Positions 8,815 through 18,463 are shown, counted from the stretch's first letter. The stretch: 64,000 nt of DNA from Kribbella jiaozuonensis (GCF_005233875.1 NZ_SZPZ01000001.1:1736001-1800000); one strand, 5' to 3'. Made by a program: numbers and translations. The notes: generated by a model not told the origin, from the letters alone.

Positions 8815-9570
8815 GTGCAGGTGATGACGAATGCCACGGGGCGCGCGGAGTGGCGCGCCGATCTGGGCCGGGCGGTGCGGTTGTTCCGCGCGTTCAAGGT
8901 CGAGCAGACCGACCCGGATCGCTTCTATGAAACGCTTGCTGAAGATTCGGCGGAGCAACTGGCGCAGTACGTCGACGTCGGCGGCGCGCTGATGCTCGAC
9001 ATCGGCGGCGGACCCGGCTACTTCGCCGATGCCTTCCGTCGTGCCGGGGCGACGTACTACGCCGTGGACTCGGACCTCGGCGAACTGAGCGGTCGGGGCG
9101 AGCCTGTACCGGGCACTGTCCTGGGAAGCGGCATGGCCCTGCCTGTTGCCGACGCCGCAGTGGATATCTGCTTCTCCTCGAATGTGCTCGAACACGTCCC
9201 CGAGCCTTGGCTGATGGCGGACGAGATGGTGCGGGTCACCCGGCCCGGAGGAACGATCTTCCTGTCCTACACCGGTTGGTGGGGACCGCACGGCGGCCAC
9301 GAGACCTCGCCGTGGCACTACCTCGGCGGACACCGCGCGGCCGGCCGTTACGAACGGCATCAGGGTCACCCGCCCAAGAACAAGTTCGGTGAATCGCTCT
9401 TCCCGATCACGGTCGCGGCGGGGCTGCGCTGGGCGCGCAGTTGCCCCGGTGCCGAGCTGGTCGCGGCCCTGCCGAGATACCACCCGCGGTGGGCGTACGG
9501 CGTACTCGCACTGCCTGTTCTCCGTGAGGTCGTGGCCTGGAATCTCGTCCTGGTGTTGCGGCGACGATGA
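8815..9570 (+). CDS. Class I SAM-dependent methyltransferase
   Basis: A 251-residue enzyme with the SAM-binding motif LMLDIGGGPGYFADAF (motif I). The acidic VDSD loop follows, then SSNVLEHVPEP (motif IV area) and TRPGGTIFLSY. It resembles mycobacterial Rv0224c in type, size and neighbourhood. GTG 8815, GTG 8821 and ATG 8824 are all possible starts. None has a Shine-Dalgarno box, and a -10-like TAATGT at 8803-8808 suggests a leaderless message beginning near 8815. The stop overlaps the AftD-like gene start (ATGA at 9567-9570), so both are one operon. It probably methylates a sugar or lipid of the envelope glycan; the substrate is unknown. Confidence 0.87.
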   Translation: MQVMTNATGRAEWRADLGRAVRLFRAFKVEQTDPDRFYETLAEDSAEQLAQYVDVGGALMLDIGGGPGYFADAFRRAGATYYAVDSDLGELSGRGEPVPGTVLGSGMALPVADAAVDICFSSNVLEHVPEPWLMADEMVRVTRPGGTIFLSYTGWWGPHGGHETSPWHYLGGHRAAGRYERHQGHPPKNKFGESLFPITVAAGLRWARSCPGAELVAALPRYHPRWAYGVLALPVLREVVAWNLVLVLRRR

Positions 9571-12500
9571 GTGAACCGGGGGGACGTCGTTCGGGGGAAG
9601 TGGTCTGGCGGGCGCGGATCACCGTTGCATGCCTGGTGCTGATAGCGCTTTGCTTCCACCAAGCACCGGGCAAGATCGTCCCGGACACGAAGCTCGACCT
9701 GACTGCCGATCCTGGCGCGTTCCTCGGTCGGGCCTTGCACCTGTGGGACCCACAAGGTGCATTCGGCCAACTGCAGAACCAGGCGTACGGCTATCTGTTG
9801 CCGATGGGACCGTTCCATTGGCTGCTCGACGTGCTGTCGGTGCCGGACTGGATCATCCAGCGACTGTGGTGGTCGCTGGTCCTCTGTGTCGCCCTGGTAG
9901 GTGTCTGGAAGCTCTGCAATGCCTTGCAGTACGGCGTTCCTTGGACGCGTTTCGCCGCAGCGTTGATGTATGCGCTGAGTCCGCGGATGCTCGGCGAGCT
10001 GTCGATAACGTCCATCGAGGTCTGGCCGATCGCGATGGCTCCGTGGGTGCTGCTACCGCTCGTCACCCCGCGGCCGCGCTCGTTCTGGTGGCGTGCCGGT
10101 TGGTCTGCCGTGGCGTTCGCGCTGGTAGGTGGAGTGAACGCGGTGGCAACCGGTGCGACTCTGGTGCTGCCCGCGTTGTGGCTGCTCACCAGGCGGTTCG
10201 ATCGCTCGACGGTGAAGCTTGCGGTCAGCTGGTTCGTCGGCGTCGTAGCGGTCTCGTTGTGGTGGCTGGTGCCGCTCATGCTGCTCGGCCGATACAGCCC
10301 GCCGTTCCTGGACTGGATCGAGAACGCAGCGATCACGACCCACATGGCCAGTGTCTTCGAGTCCTTCCGGGGTACGTCGCAGTGGCTGAACTTCCTGGCC
10401 GGCAACGGTGGTCCCAGTTGGCCTGCGGGCTGGCTCTACGTCACGCAGCCGATGCTGATCCTCACCACGTCACTGGTGGCGCTGCTTGGGCTCGTAGGCC
10501 TGGCGATGGGATCCCTCAAGCATCGAGGCTTCCTGCACCTATCGCTGCTCGTCGGCCTGCTGCTGGTGACTCTCGGCCATGCGGGTGCGGCAGGCTCGCC
10601 GTTGGCGCCGCAACTGCAGGACCTACTCGACGGACCTCTCGCAGCCTTTCGCAACACGCACAAGTTCGAGCTCGTCGTCCGGCTGCCGCTGACGCTCGCC
10701 GCAGCGCACGCGCTCGCCCGGCTGGCCAGCTGGTCGGTCTCCCATCGCATCCATCGCCGAGTCGTCCCTGTCCTGGTGTCCTGCCTCGTGGTCTCCGTCG
10801 CCACTCCCGCGATCGTCGGTCAGCTGCCCAGACCAGAGGGGTACGACGCCATTCCCGCGTACTGGCGCGAGGCCGCGACCTGGCTCGACGCCCAGCCCGG
10901 GGACGGCAGCGTCCTCGTCGTACCTGCTGCGTCGTTCGCGGATTTCACCTGGGGTTCGACCAAGGACGAGCCGTTCCAGGCGCTGCTGAAGCGGCCGATG
11001 GCAGTGCGGGACGCGGTGCCGTTGGGGTCAGCGGGTGCGACCAGATGGCTGGATGAGGTCGAGCGGCGGCTTGGCTCCGGCGTCGGGGACAAGACCCTGC
11101 AGCAGGCACTCCAGCGGGCAGGCGTGAGGTACGTCGTCGTACGCAACGATCTTCGGTACGACGTGCAGCTCGCGTCGACCATCGCCGTACACGAGAGCCT
11201 GGGCGAGTCCGGTATCGGGCGCGTCGCGTCCTTCGGTCCACCCACCGGGAGCCGGATCGAGCAGCCTGATGTCACGCTGGACGGTCACACCCGATTGCCC
11301 TATCCGAGTGTGGAAATCTACGACGCCGGCCAGACCGATGCCGGCCGGCTGGTACCGCGGTCGCGGCTTGTCGAGGTGCGTGGAGCGGCCGAGGATGTAC
11401 CGGCTGCGTTGACCGCGATGGGTGCTGATCAGGAAGCAATCACCAGCTCCGATGCGGCAGGGCGGCTCGACGGTTTGCCGCTGATCGAGACCGACGGCCT
11501 GCAACGCCGGGAGGTGTCCTTCGGTCGTCCGGCCGAGAACTATTCGCCGGTGCTGACAGCATCAGATCCCGGTCGACTGGGGCGGCGCGTCCTCGGGTAC
11601 CAACTCGATGGTGCGTCGCCGCCGACGACGAGGACCTGGGCCGGCGGTGTCGTCGACGTACGGGCGTCGTCGTCGGCTGCTGACGCCGATGCCACTTTGC
11701 GCACCGGACCAGGCAACGGCCCGTTCGCCGCGGTGGACGGCGACCCGGCGACTCGGTGGGTCTCGGGCCGGTTCGGTCGTGCCAGCGGCGAGTGGCTCGA
11801 GGTGACGTTCGCGGAGCCACGGACGGTCGATGGTCTCACCGTGCAGTTCTCGTTGGACCCGCCAACGACCGAGCCGGTGCGGACGCTGCAGGTGGAGACC
11901 GACGCCGGTTCGCTGACCTCGGTGGTGTCGGGATCGGGAGATCCTCAAAGCATTCCGGTGCCGCCGGGCTCGACGCAGCGGCTGCGATTGAGCATCGGGA
12001 CGACCGACGGCAGACAGGCCGGGGGAGTATCGATCGCCGAGGTGACACTGCCTGGGATGCTGGCCGTGAACAGGTTGTCGGTACCGGCGTCAACGCGTCA
12101 GCCGAGCGCGCTGGTGTTCAGGAACCAGCAGATCGGGCGGTCCTCCTGCCTGCACGTGGACACCCGGCCGCTGTGTCGACCGAGTCAGGCCGAAGACTCG
12201 GAGGAGCCGACCGGGCTGCTGCGGAGTATCGAGCTCCCGAAGACCGCGTCGTACCAGGTGCAAGGCACAGCTCTACCGCAGGACGGCGAGGCGCTGGAGC
12301 GTTTGCTGGCTGTGCCCGGCGGGATCAGCGCGACGGCGTCATCGCGGGCGGTGGCTGCGCCGGAGGGTCGGCCGGGCGCGGCCGTGGATCGGGACCTCGG
12401 CACGGGGTGGGTTGCGGATCCCGACGATCCCGCTCCCAGTCTCACCCTGAGGTTGCCTCGAGACCGCAGTCTGACCGGGCTGCAATTCCTCGGTGATCCG

Positions 12501-13679
12501 TATCTGACGGCGTCCCGACCGGCTGAGGTGTCATTGCGGTTCGACGGTGGTGCGCCGACCAGGAGTGCAGTCGATGCCGAAGGCTATGTCCGCTTCGCCG
12601 CACGGAAGGCGCGTCTGGTTCAGGTGGACTTCGTCGCGACCAGACCGCAGCTGGACTTCGACTCCGCGACCGGCTACTCGCAGACTGCGCCGGTCGGTGT
12701 GGCGGAGGTGCGCGTGCTGGGCGCAGAGGACCTGCGCAGGGGACTCGATCCGAACCGTCAGATCGGGGTGCCGTGCGGCTTCGGACCAGGCATCCGAGTC
12801 GACGGCGTGCCCGCGGACACGCAGGCCACGGCGACGGTGCGGGACCTGCTGCAGCGGCGACCGGTGACCTTCAGCGGCTGCGGTAAGGACACGGACGTCT
12901 CCGTGCTGGCCGGGCGACACTCCGTGGACGTCCTGGCCGGTGGTGGTCTTGTCCCGATCGAGCTCAGGCTCGGCGCCCCCAGCTCTCGCGCGACCTCGGT
13001 GCAGGGCGTCAAGGTGTCGCGGCAGAGCCCTGCCGAGTTGAAGCTCGACGTGCCGCATGCGGCGGAGCAGTCGGTGCTCACGGTCGCGCAGAACTACAAC
13101 GAGGGCTGGCAGGCGTACGACGCAGGCGGCCACCAACTCACACCGATCCGCGTCGGCGGATGGCAGCAGGGCTGGCTCGTGCCGGCTGGGCAGGCGCAGG
13201 TGGTGACGGCCCGCTTCGGGCCTGACGGCAGCTACCGGACCGGCGTCCTCCTGGGGCTGCTCGCTCTGCTGTCGGTGGTCGCGCTGGCCTTGTTCTCCCG
13301 GCGCTCGAATCACCCGGGGCAGCAGCTCGTTGGTGGACGGATCCTTCGCCCCTGGGCGGTCCTCGGCTTCGGACTGGTGGCGGGAACATTCATGGCGGGC
13401 TGGATCGGCCTCGGTGCAGTCTCAGTGGCCGCGCTGTGCGCGTGGGCCTTGCCTCGACGGGCAGTGCTTGGACTGGTCGCAGCGGTGGTGGCGGTCGGGA
13501 CGCTGGTCGCGGCAGCTCAGCCTTGGCCCGGGGGCGATGCCGGAGTGACCTCGGCTGCGGTCCAGGCGTCGGTGCTGTTCGGCTGTGCGCTCGCATCGCT
13601 GTCAGCCTTTGCGGGTGAGACGTCGTACCGGCTGTCTCGTCTGCCCCGACGCATGATCGGGCGCTCCACCCCGAAGTAG
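9567..13679 (+). CDS. aftD: AftD-like alpha-(1->3)-arabinofuranosyltransferase (DUF3367)
   Basis: A 1370-residue membrane glycosyltransferase, close to the usual length of mycobacterial AftD. About residues 1-430 form a multi-helix GT-C core with an acidic residue after the first helix (VPDTKLDLT). A very large extracytoplasmic part follows. Two discoidin-like (F5/8 type C) carbohydrate-binding modules are seen at about 695-790 (FAAVDGDPATRWVSG) and 917-1010 (GAAVDRDLGTGWV). Several helices close the protein after residue 1225. AftD adds arabinofuranose from decaprenyl-phosphoryl arabinose to arabinan. The gene overlaps the methyltransferase by ATGA, and its 3' end overlaps the convergent acyltransferase by 163 bases. 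Family call is firm; the acceptor glycan in this organism is unknown. Confidence 0.87.
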   Translation: MSEPGGRRSGEVVWRARITVACLVLIALCFHQAPGKIVPDTKLDLTADPGAFLGRALHLWDPQGAFGQLQNQAYGYLLPMGPFHWLLDVLSVPDWIIQRLWWSLVLCVALVGVWKLCNALQYGVPWTRFAAALMYALSPRMLGELSITSIEVWPIAMAPWVLLPLVTPRPRSFWWRAGWSAVAFALVGGVNAVATGATLVLPALWLLTRRFDRSTVKLAVSWFVGVVAVSLWWLVPLMLLGRYSPPFLDWIENAAITTHMASVFESFRGTSQWLNFLAGNGGPSWPAGWLYVTQPMLILTTSLVALLGLVGLAMGSLKHRGFLHLSLLVGLLLVTLGHAGAAGSPLAPQLQDLLDGPLAAFRNTHKFELVVRLPLTLAAAHALARLASWSVSHRIHRRVVPVLVSCLVVSVATPAIVGQLPRPEGYDAIPAYWREAATWLDAQPGDGSVLVVPAASFADFTWGSTKDEPFQALLKRPMAVRDAVPLGSAGATRWLDEVERRLGSGVGDKTLQQALQRAGVRYVVVRNDLRYDVQLASTIAVHESLGESGIGRVASFGPPTGSRIEQPDVTLDGHTRLPYPSVEIYDAGQTDAGRLVPRSRLVEVRGAAEDVPAALTAMGADQEAITSSDAAGRLDGLPLIETDGLQRREVSFGRPAENYSPVLTASDPGRLGRRVLGYQLDGASPPTTRTWAGGVVDVRASSSAADADATLRTGPGNGPFAAVDGDPATRWVSGRFGRASGEWLEVTFAEPRTVDGLTVQFSLDPPTTEPVRTLQVETDAGSLTSVVSGSGDPQSIPVPPGSTQRLRLSIGTTDGRQAGGVSIAEVTLPGMLAVNRLSVPASTRQPSALVFRNQQIGRSSCLHVDTRPLCRPSQAEDSEEPTGLLRSIELPKTASYQVQGTALPQDGEALERLLAVPGGISATASSRAVAAPEGRPGAAVDRDLGTGWVADPDDPAPSLTLRLPRDRSLTGLQFLGDPYLTASRPAEVSLRFDGGAPTRSAVDAEGYVRFAARKARLVQVDFVATRPQLDFDSATGYSQTAPVGVAEVRVLGAEDLRRGLDPNRQIGVPCGFGPGIRVDGVPADTQATATVRDLLQRRPVTFSGCGKDTDVSVLAGRHSVDVLAGGGLVPIELRLGAPSSRATSVQGVKVSRQSPAELKLDVPHAAEQSVLTVAQNYNEGWQAYDAGGHQLTPIRVGGWQQGWLVPAGQAQVVTARFGPDGSYRTGVLLGLLALLSVVALALFSRRSNHPGQQLVGGRILRPWAVLGFGLVAGTFMAGWIGLGAVSVAALCAWALPRRAVLGLVAAVVAVGTLVAAAQPWPGGDAGVTSAAVQASVLFGCALASLSAFAGETSYRLSRLPRRMIGRSTPK

Positions 13680-14737
13680 CTCGCCACGGCGACAGCGACG
13701 GAGATGACGAGGGTTGACGCGAAGATCGGGACGAATCGGCCGCTGAACAGGGTGTAGCCGGTGAGCTGCTCGATCAGGCTCAGCACGATCAGGTGGTACG
13801 CGAAGACGCCGTACGAGATGTTGCCGGCGAGGTGCCCGGCGCGGCCGCCGAGCAGCCGGGCCGAGCGAGTCGTCGGCGTCAGCGCCGGGAACAGCGCACA
13901 CGCTGCAACGGCTGTGTAGAGCAGGCTCTTCATCAGTGCCTGTGCAGGTGTGGGCGCGGACAGGTTGTACGGTCCGGCGATCGGAGTCGTGGCTATCAGC
14001 AACAATGCTGCGGCGGCCGTCCAGACCGTGCCGGGGATCTGGGCCAGGGTGTCGAGAGTGGGGGTCGTCAGCTGCCCGCGGGACCGGGCGACCTGCCACA
14101 GTGCGAAGCCCATCCCGACCGCGAACCAACCGAGGTACCCGGGCAACCAGAGTCCTGCCTGTGGGTGGCCGGTGGCGTTCACGCCTGCCATCCACACCGG
14201 ACCGAGCACGGCCAGTGCGGTGAGTACGGCGATTCGCCCAGCGACACTGCGGCGCGTCGGACGGCCGCTGCCGGTCAGCAGCTTGGCCAGCGCAGGCAGG
14301 AGTAGGTAGAACGTGACCTCGGTCGCCAGGCTCCACATCTGCGTGAGGCCGTCGGCGGGCGGGCTGTCGAAGTAGATCTGGGTCAGAGTCGCGTGTTGGA
14401 GATAGGTGGCCCAGGTGACTCCGTTGTTGTGCGGAACGAGGAGGGCCGACAGCAGTACGGCGATCCACAGCGCCGGGAGGATCCGGAGTGCGCGGTTGCG
14501 GAGGTACGGCAGGACGCGTGGCGGCTCGGTGCTGTCGTACCAGGCTGCCACGTGCGGGCGATAGAGCAGGAACCCGGAGATGGCGAAGAAGATGGCGACA
14601 CCGACGTCCAGCCGGGCGAGGAGTCCGGCGAGCGGGCCGTTCAGCGACGTACCGGTGTGGAACCCGACGTGTGTCGTGAGCACCGCGAGTGCGCCGATGG
14701 CGCGCAGGCCGTCCAGGGCAGCGAACCTGGTCTTCAT
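13517..14737 (-). CDS. Acyltransferase family 3 integral membrane protein
   Basis: A 406-residue membrane acyltransferase (OafA/NodX type, Pfam Acyl_transf_3) with about ten helices. It opens with RFAALDGLRAIGALAVLTTH, containing the family's conserved Arg and His. DVGVAIFFAISGFLLYRP, MWSLATEVTFYLLLP and ISYGVFAYH follow. Such enzymes O-acylate glycans, using an acyl donor from the cytoplasm. The ATG at 14737 overlaps the upstream gene's stop (ATGA), so the much longer open frame is rejected. It matches Rv0228 in type and length. The last 45 residues are a hydrophilic, low-complexity tail encoded antisense to the end of the AftD-like gene. Confidence 0.88.
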   Translation of the reverse strand: MKTRFAALDGLRAIGALAVLTTHVGFHTGTSLNGPLAGLLARLDVGVAIFFAISGFLLYRPHVAAWYDSTEPPRVLPYLRNRALRILPALWIAVLLSALLVPHNNGVTWATYLQHATLTQIYFDSPPADGLTQMWSLATEVTFYLLLPALAKLLTGSGRPTRRSVAGRIAVLTALAVLGPVWMAGVNATGHPQAGLWLPGYLGWFAVGMGFALWQVARSRGQLTTPTLDTLAQIPGTVWTAAAALLLIATTPIAGPYNLSAPTPAQALMKSLLYTAVAACALFPALTPTTRSARLLGGRAGHLAGNISYGVFAYHLIVLSLIEQLTGYTLFSGRFVPIFASTLVISVAVAVASYFGVERPIMRRGRRDSRYDVSPAKADSDASAQPNSTDAWTAAEVTPASPPGQG

Positions 14738-16494
14738 TGCGGGAGTCCGATCTGAAGATCCGTGACACAGAGGTTGCTTGCCGGATCGGCGGACCGGAGC
14801 CGCAGTTCGGTGGCGCGGATCCGCTGCGACGGGCCGAGGTACATCGTGGTGGCGCCGGCCGGCCAGTTCCTGGCAGGCAACGCTGTCACCGCTCCATCGG
14901 CGTCGAGTAGCTCGACCGAGACCTCGTTCTCCCGATTCGAGAAATAGGCGGCCTTGACGAACCACTCCGCGACCGCGACCTCGTTCTGGGTCGGACTCAA
15001 CTGGATGGTCAACGGCTCGGTGCCGCGGAGCAAGAAGTTGCAGAAGGCGTTCGGCACGGCTGGTGCGGCGTTGCGGGACCACACCGCGAACGAGGCCGGC
15101 CGGATGTGCCCGGTGTCGTCGACGATGAGTGGCTCGCTGCCCGGCTCCTGCACCCGGAACTGCCGACCGGCCATCTGCAGAACAGGGGACAACCGACGGT
15201 CCGACATCAAGGCGGTGCCGATGGGCTGCGGCATCGCGGTGTCCCACAGGTTCACGTTGGTGCCGGTCCGGTCCAGCTCGGCGTCGACAGTCGCGAAGTA
15301 CGCCTTCGCCGGGTTGTTGCCCCACTGCTGGGCGAAGCCGGCGTCCGAGACGATCACTCCGGCGGCGAAACCCACCAGGAGCAGCATGGGGACGAAAGCG
15401 CGAACCTGCCGGGCCGCGAGTACGACGGCCAACGTCAGCGGGATCGAGAGATCGGACCAATAGTGGTAGTGCACCGTGAGTACGGAACCGAACGTGGAGA
15501 AGCGTCCGTACGACACGAGCACGACCGTGGCCGGTACGTAGACGGCTACTGCGATCCAGAAGAGCAGCGCGCGGCGGTCGCGTCGCCACCCGACCGCCCA
15601 CAACAGCGCGGTGAGCAATCCACCGGCCAACAGCGCCGCGAGCGGTGGCGCGGCGAGGCTGAACGCCTCACCCGTCCGTGCCCAGGTCCACGGTCCTCCG
15701 ACGATGGCCGACAGGGGTACCTCGAACCCGCGTCCGAGGAGTCCGACCAGGTCGGCAGGTGCTGGTACCTGGCCTCGCGACGGGCTGGCATGGGTGATGT
15801 AAAGGTGCCCGAATCCGAGGACCGCCGCGCCGAGCGCCGCCGCGAACGGCCACGTTCGCCGTAGCCATTGACGGAGAGGTTCATCCCGGAGATACAGCGC
15901 CATCGCCGCGACTGTCAGCAGGATCAGGCCTGACTTCTCCCAGCAGGCAAGGGATATCAGCAGCGACAGGGGGCCGTAGGCAACGGCGCGGCGGCGATGG
16001 CCGTCGTACCAGTCAATCGTTGCGTGCAGCAACAGTAGGCCGAAGACGTGTGCGGACAGGTTGTTGACGCCGCTGGACAGCGACATGAACGACGGCATGC
16101 TGACCGGCATCAGTGCGTAGAGCGCCGTACCGGGAATCACCCACCAGGTCGGACCCAGAACGCGGATCAGCAGCAGGCCCATCAGCGTGATCGCGAGCGC
16201 CTGCATCAGGATCCGCCAGATGACGGTGACGTCGTAATTCAGCGGGGCGACAGTCGCGAAGGCCGCGTAGATGAAGCGGAGGCCGGGGGCGATGTGGTCG
16301 TTCACCGGCTCGAGCAGTTCGTGCGGCGCGAAGCCACGGCCGCCCTGCACCAGGAAATCGAGATCGTCGGACAGCCATGAACCGCGTCGCGCCAGCAGGC
16401 CGAGGACGGTTGCTTGCAGCACGGCCAGCGTCACCACAATGCCGCGGAGAACCGATGTCTCCGGCGAGTTCGGCACGCGTGAGATCCCCCTCAT
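14734..16494 (-). CDS. GT-C-like polytopic membrane protein, envelope glycan cluster
   Basis: About 586 residues with ten or more hydrophobic helices. A Ser-Asp-Asp-Leu-Asp motif sits after the first helix (SWLSDDLDFL), as in GT-C glycosyltransferases, and a C-terminal extracytoplasmic domain of about 180 residues follows. ATG at 16494 lies eight bases after a TATAGT box and could be leaderless. GTG at 16476 has GAGGGGGAT in front and is an alternative start. The stop overlaps the acyltransferase start, so the two form an operon. It is divergent from the DUF3068 gene, as Rv0226c and Rv0227c neighbour each other in mycobacteria. Role in glycan transfer is inferred. Confidence 0.75.
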   Translation of the reverse strand: MRGISRVPNSPETSVLRGIVVTLAVLQATVLGLLARRGSWLSDDLDFLVQGGRGFAPHELLEPVNDHIAPGLRFIYAAFATVAPLNYDVTVIWRILMQALAITLMGLLLIRVLGPTWWVIPGTALYALMPVSMPSFMSLSSGVNNLSAHVFGLLLLHATIDWYDGHRRRAVAYGPLSLLISLACWEKSGLILLTVAAMALYLRDEPLRQWLRRTWPFAAALGAAVLGFGHLYITHASPSRGQVPAPADLVGLLGRGFEVPLSAIVGGPWTWARTGEAFSLAAPPLAALLAGGLLTALLWAVGWRRDRRALLFWIAVAVYVPATVVLVSYGRFSTFGSVLTVHYHYWSDLSIPLTLAVVLAARQVRAFVPMLLLVGFAAGVIVSDAGFAQQWGNNPAKAYFATVDAELDRTGTNVNLWDTAMPQPIGTALMSDRRLSPVLQMAGRQFRVQEPGSEPLIVDDTGHIRPASFAVWSRNAAPAVPNAFCNFLLRGTEPLTIQLSPTQNEVAVAEWFVKAAYFSNRENEVSVELLDADGAVTALPARNWPAGATTMYLGPSQRIRATELRLRSADPASNLCVTDLQIGLPQ

Positions 16495-16605
16495 GGGGCG
16501 GGACTATATGCCAGTTCGACGTCCCGCGAATCCGTCGTTGTCGGCGTCTTCTCAAAGCCACTTACTCACTGGTAGGGTCCCGCGAACAGACCGGGAGGGG
16601 ATGCA

Positions 16606-17697
16606 GTGGGGACTCGTATTCGTGCGGTGCTGATCGGGCTCGGGGTGTTCTGCGTCGGCGTCGCGGCATTGACGAAGTTCTACGCCTATCCGGCATTGGC
16701 GGTCGCACCCGCGGATCAGATCGCGCACACGGTGTCGGACGGTCCGAATGCGACGATCTTCAGCGTCGCGGACCTGAAGGTGAAGAGGAACATAGAACTC
16801 GAGGCCCGCCGCACGGTGCGCGGTGACGTGGTCGCGGCCGACAAGATCAGCAAGGCGTTGAACCGCAAGGTTGTCGTGTACGACACCGCCGTGGTGACGG
16901 ACGACTCGAAGAACTACCAGTTCCCCGACGATGCGTCGAAGACCGCGGAGATGCCGCTGAGCTTCGTCCAGGAGCGCGTGGTGCTGGATGCGCGCACCGG
17001 TGAGTCGGTCCGGTGGAATCCGTCGGGCAACGACGACAGCGGCGAGTACGTCACAACCACGCTGGAGAAGGCGGACCGGCTCAGGCCCGACCCGAAGAGC
17101 GCGCTGTTCAAGGGCCACGAGGGCCTGGTGCTCAAGTTCCCGTTCGGCACCGAGAAGAAGACGTACAACTTCTGGGACACGACACTGCGGAAGGCGTTCC
17201 CGATCCAGTTCAAACGCGAGGACGAGCTGTACGGGCTGAAGGTGTACGTCTTCGAGCAGGAGATCCCGAAGCAGGAGGTCCCCCAGGCCAAGCCGCTGGA
17301 GGTTCCCGGGAACCTGGTCGGCGAGCCGGGGAAGGACTCGGTCGTGGCGCAACGCACGTACAAGAACACCAGGACCCTGTGGATCGAACCGGTCACCGGC
17401 GCGATCATCAAGGGCAAGGAACAGCAACTCGCCACCATCGCCTACAACGGTGCCGACAAACTGACCGCCACGCAGGTCTCGATCGAGTACGACGACGCAA
17501 CGGTGAAGAAGAACGTCAACGGCGCGACCGAGAACGGCGTGGAGGAGGGCGGCTACCAATCAAAGGCCGGCCAGCTCCACGCCATCGGATTCTGGGTACC
17601 GCTTGTGTCGCTGATCGTCGGACTCCTACTCCTCGCCTTCGCCGGCTTCGGTTACACGAGGTTCGGACGCCCGACGTCAAGCAGCGTGAGGGAGTAG
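16606..17697 (+). CDS. DUF3068 (PorA-family) membrane protein
   Basis: A 363-residue protein anchored by an N-terminal helix (VLIGLGVFCVGVAALTKFY) and a C-terminal helix (IGFWVPLVSLIVGLLLLAFA), with about 300 extracytoplasmic residues between. This architecture and the opening sequence are typical of DUF3068, which includes mycobacterial Rv0227c. The GTG at 16606 follows a strong ribosome-binding site (GGGAGGGGAT), and a -10-like TAGGGT lies at about 16572. The function of the family is unknown. Its place in the cluster points to export or assembly of an envelope component. Confidence 0.87.
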   Translation: MGTRIRAVLIGLGVFCVGVAALTKFYAYPALAVAPADQIAHTVSDGPNATIFSVADLKVKRNIELEARRTVRGDVVAADKISKALNRKVVVYDTAVVTDDSKNYQFPDDASKTAEMPLSFVQERVVLDARTGESVRWNPSGNDDSGEYVTTTLEKADRLRPDPKSALFKGHEGLVLKFPFGTEKKTYNFWDTTLRKAFPIQFKREDELYGLKVYVFEQEIPKQEVPQAKPLEVPGNLVGEPGKDSVVAQRTYKNTRTLWIEPVTGAIIKGKEQQLATIAYNGADKLTATQVSIEYDDATVKKNVNGATENGVEEGGYQSKAGQLHAIGFWVPLVSLIVGLLLLAFAGFGYTRFGRPTSSSVRE

Positions 17698-17719
17698 CTG
17701 ACGCCAGGCGTCCGAGCCG

Positions 17720-18385
17720 TCAGATGTCGAGTGGGCGGAGGACCAGGGTGATGCCGTGGGCGATCTGCTTGTTGCCCTTGTTGATGTCGAGGGCACATCG
17801 GTTGAGCCGCGGGTTGCGGTCGTTGGGGTCGGCGTCGATCAGCCGGACGATCCGGAAGCGCTTGCTGATTACGTCGACCCTGATCGAACCGCCGGGCAGA
17901 GCCGTCTTGAGCGTGGCGCCGTCGGACCTCAGCGCCGTACGGCTGTCGATCGTCGCCCCTGGGATGACGTGGTACAGAAGGACCGCTTCGATCGTGTCGA
18001 CGCCGAGCAAGCCGGCCAGACCGGTGAACAGGGCGCTCTCGGACTTGTACCACTTGCCGGTCAGGTCCTTGGCGAGAAGCCGGAACGCGCGATCGCTGGG
18101 CAGGAAGGCCGTCAGCGGGACATTGCCGTTGGCCAGAACCTTCACCGGGCTGTTCGGTTTGGCGGCGAGGACGGCACCCACAGCATTCGTGAGTACGTCG
18201 TAGTCGTTCCAGTTGTGGTCGAAGGTGTCGCCGTCTGCCGCCAGCACGGTGGCGAGGCTGCGACTGCCCGGCTGGTGATGGGCCGACGCCTGGGTCGTGG
18301 TCGCGACTGCGCTCGTGACGACAACTCCGGCTACGACCAGCGCGGTCGCCAGGGAACGAGTCAGGCGTCGTGAGATTTTGCGCAT
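17720..18385 (-). CDS. Secreted fasciclin (FAS1) domain protein
   Basis: A 221-residue exported protein. Residues 1 to about 38 are a signal peptide (RRLTRSLATALVVAGVVVTS then ASA). One FAS1 domain follows, with the two conserved boxes TAFLPSDRAF and LLYHVIPG, and a late HGI(T)LV element. In mycobacteria the fasciclin proteins MPT70/MPT83 belong to the SigK regulon, and here a SigK-like sigma factor lies 2.7 kb away. ATG at 18385 has GAAAGG seven bases upstream. The TGCA-type palindrome at 18464-18478 lies in its promoter region, shared with the divergent MerR gene. Role: probably adhesion or cell-surface function. Confidence 0.9.
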   Translation of the reverse strand: MRKISRRLTRSLATALVVAGVVVTSAVATTTQASAHHQPGSRSLATVLAADGDTFDHNWNDYDVLTNAVGAVLAAKPNSPVKVLANGNVPLTAFLPSDRAFRLLAKDLTGKWYKSESALFTGLAGLLGVDTIEAVLLYHVIPGATIDSRTALRSDGATLKTALPGGSIRVDVISKRFRIVRLIDADPNDRNPRLNRCALDINKGNKQIAHGITLVLRPLDI

Positions 18386-18463
18386 CGGACAACCTTTCGA
18401 TGAGCACGGCCGCGCCGTCGCGACCGCTGTCACCTACCCTTCCGGTCCGGAGCGCGACACGGA

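Noticed and set aside
13517..15601. A 694-codon frame covering the acyltransferase
   Set aside because: Residues before MKTRFAALDGL are shadow translation of the upstream membrane gene. The ATGA overlap fixes the start at 14737.
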